The notes below the pieces were generated by a model. It ran no database searches. It was not told the origin of the DNA and saw only the letters and a list, made by a program, of their open reading frames with translations. A stretch of DNA of 64,000 bases, taken from the NCBI RefSeq assembly GCF_001583435.1, contig NZ_CP013251.1, positions 4,539,215-4,603,214 on the forward strand, read 5' to 3'. Numbering within the stretch: the stretch's first letter is position 1; each line of letters starts with the position of its first letter. The position numbers and the translations under genes are program-made. Positions 63,751-64,000 of the stretch are shown here, piece after piece. Source of the stretch: Endozoicomonas montiporae CL-33 (GTDB lineage Bacteria > Pseudomonadota > Gammaproteobacteria > Pseudomonadales > Endozoicomonadaceae).

Positions 63751-64000
63751 TCACTTCCAGATCAGTTTACGTATGCCGGTCACGTACTTGGAGTGTCGGG
63801 AGGCAATCATAGGACAGGTGCCCATCAATGCAGACAGTTCGTCTTCAAAATCTCCGGCCGCTTTCAGCTCGAGAAGATAATATTGCCCTAAAGGCTGGAA
63901 GTTGATCAGATTGGGCCGGTCACTGTAACGCTGGTCATAGACAACAATATTACTGTCTATGGTTGCTCTGATTTTCTGGCAGGCTGAAACGTAATACTCC
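63751..64000 (-). CDS. Unknown protein, C-terminal part only
   Basis: The last 82 codons and the stop (63751-63753) are visible; the start lies beyond the right edge. The visible part reads EYYVSACQKIRATIDSNIVV, then YDQRYSDRPNLINFQPLGQY YLLELKAAGDFEDEL and ends in TGIRKLIWK. No family was recognised. The composition is that of a real protein, with no signal or membrane segment in this part. Confidence 0.7.
   Translation of the reverse strand, partial: EYYVSACQKIRATIDSNIVVYDQRYSDRPNLINFQPLGQYYLLELKAAGDFEDELSALMGTCPMIASRHSKYVTGIRKLIWK

Overview
This window looks like the chromosome of a marine gammaproteobacterium of the Oceanospirillales type, most likely Endozoicomonas or a close relative. 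That is inferred from gene order, moderate base composition, the density of insertion sequences and the eukaryote-like protein domains (OGFr, NADAR, SET); no marker gene fixes the genus. No CRISPR array, prophage or secretion-system locus was seen.

Layout. 1-2771 (minus): part of an aapJQM general L-amino-acid ABC transporter operon. 2811-4595: a palindromic intergenic repeat split by an ISKra4-type insertion sequence. 4815-9056: folE, the kbl-tdh threonine degradation pair, and two small unknown genes. 9420-13437: an NSS-type sodium symporter with a structured leader, then cysDN for sulfate activation. 13548-17471: a large OGFr-NADAR fusion protein, a NIF3-like protein and a DegS/AlgW-type protease. 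17525-20944: hisG-hisD, with a 1.46-kb insertion carrying an OmpA-like gene and a duplicated hisD 3' end. 21074-25957 (minus): murA, ibaG and mlaFEDCB.

26263-35184 (plus) is the conserved envelope and nitrogen-PTS block: a yrbG-type antiporter, kdsD, kdsC, lptC, lptA, lptB, rpoN, hpf, ptsN, rapZ and npr. KdsD and KdsC feed Kdo to LPS synthesis. LptABC together with proteins encoded elsewhere export LPS, and Mla maintains outer-membrane lipid asymmetry. LptA has an unusual hexapeptide repeat ahead of its signal sequence. 35778-43067 carries mgtE, a DCC-family oxidoreductase, pmbA, darP, a GDPD phosphodiesterase, a methyltransferase and an FGGY sugar kinase.

43369-49357 is a mobile, AT-rich zone: a small secreted protein, two near-identical IS1-type elements, tRNA-His, and a second ISKra4 copy interrupted by one IS1-type and one IS3-type element. 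49614-58713 is accessory: a small periplasmic helical protein, a SET-domain protein, a PhnA-like protein, an M20 peptidase, and a three-gene unit of two ATP-grasp ligases (the second with a helix-hairpin-helix tail and a substituted metal-site residue) followed by a cytosolic M14 carboxypeptidase with accessory beta domains. That last unit is the best candidate for an undescribed system, perhaps reversible amino-acid or peptide ligation. The window ends with deaD, a secreted protein with acidic repeats, a PlsC-like acyltransferase and a partial unknown gene.

Four large palindromes (one of them split by an IS) share a small core palindrome of the form ATAGCnnGCTAT but have unrelated arms, which points to a genome-wide repeat family.
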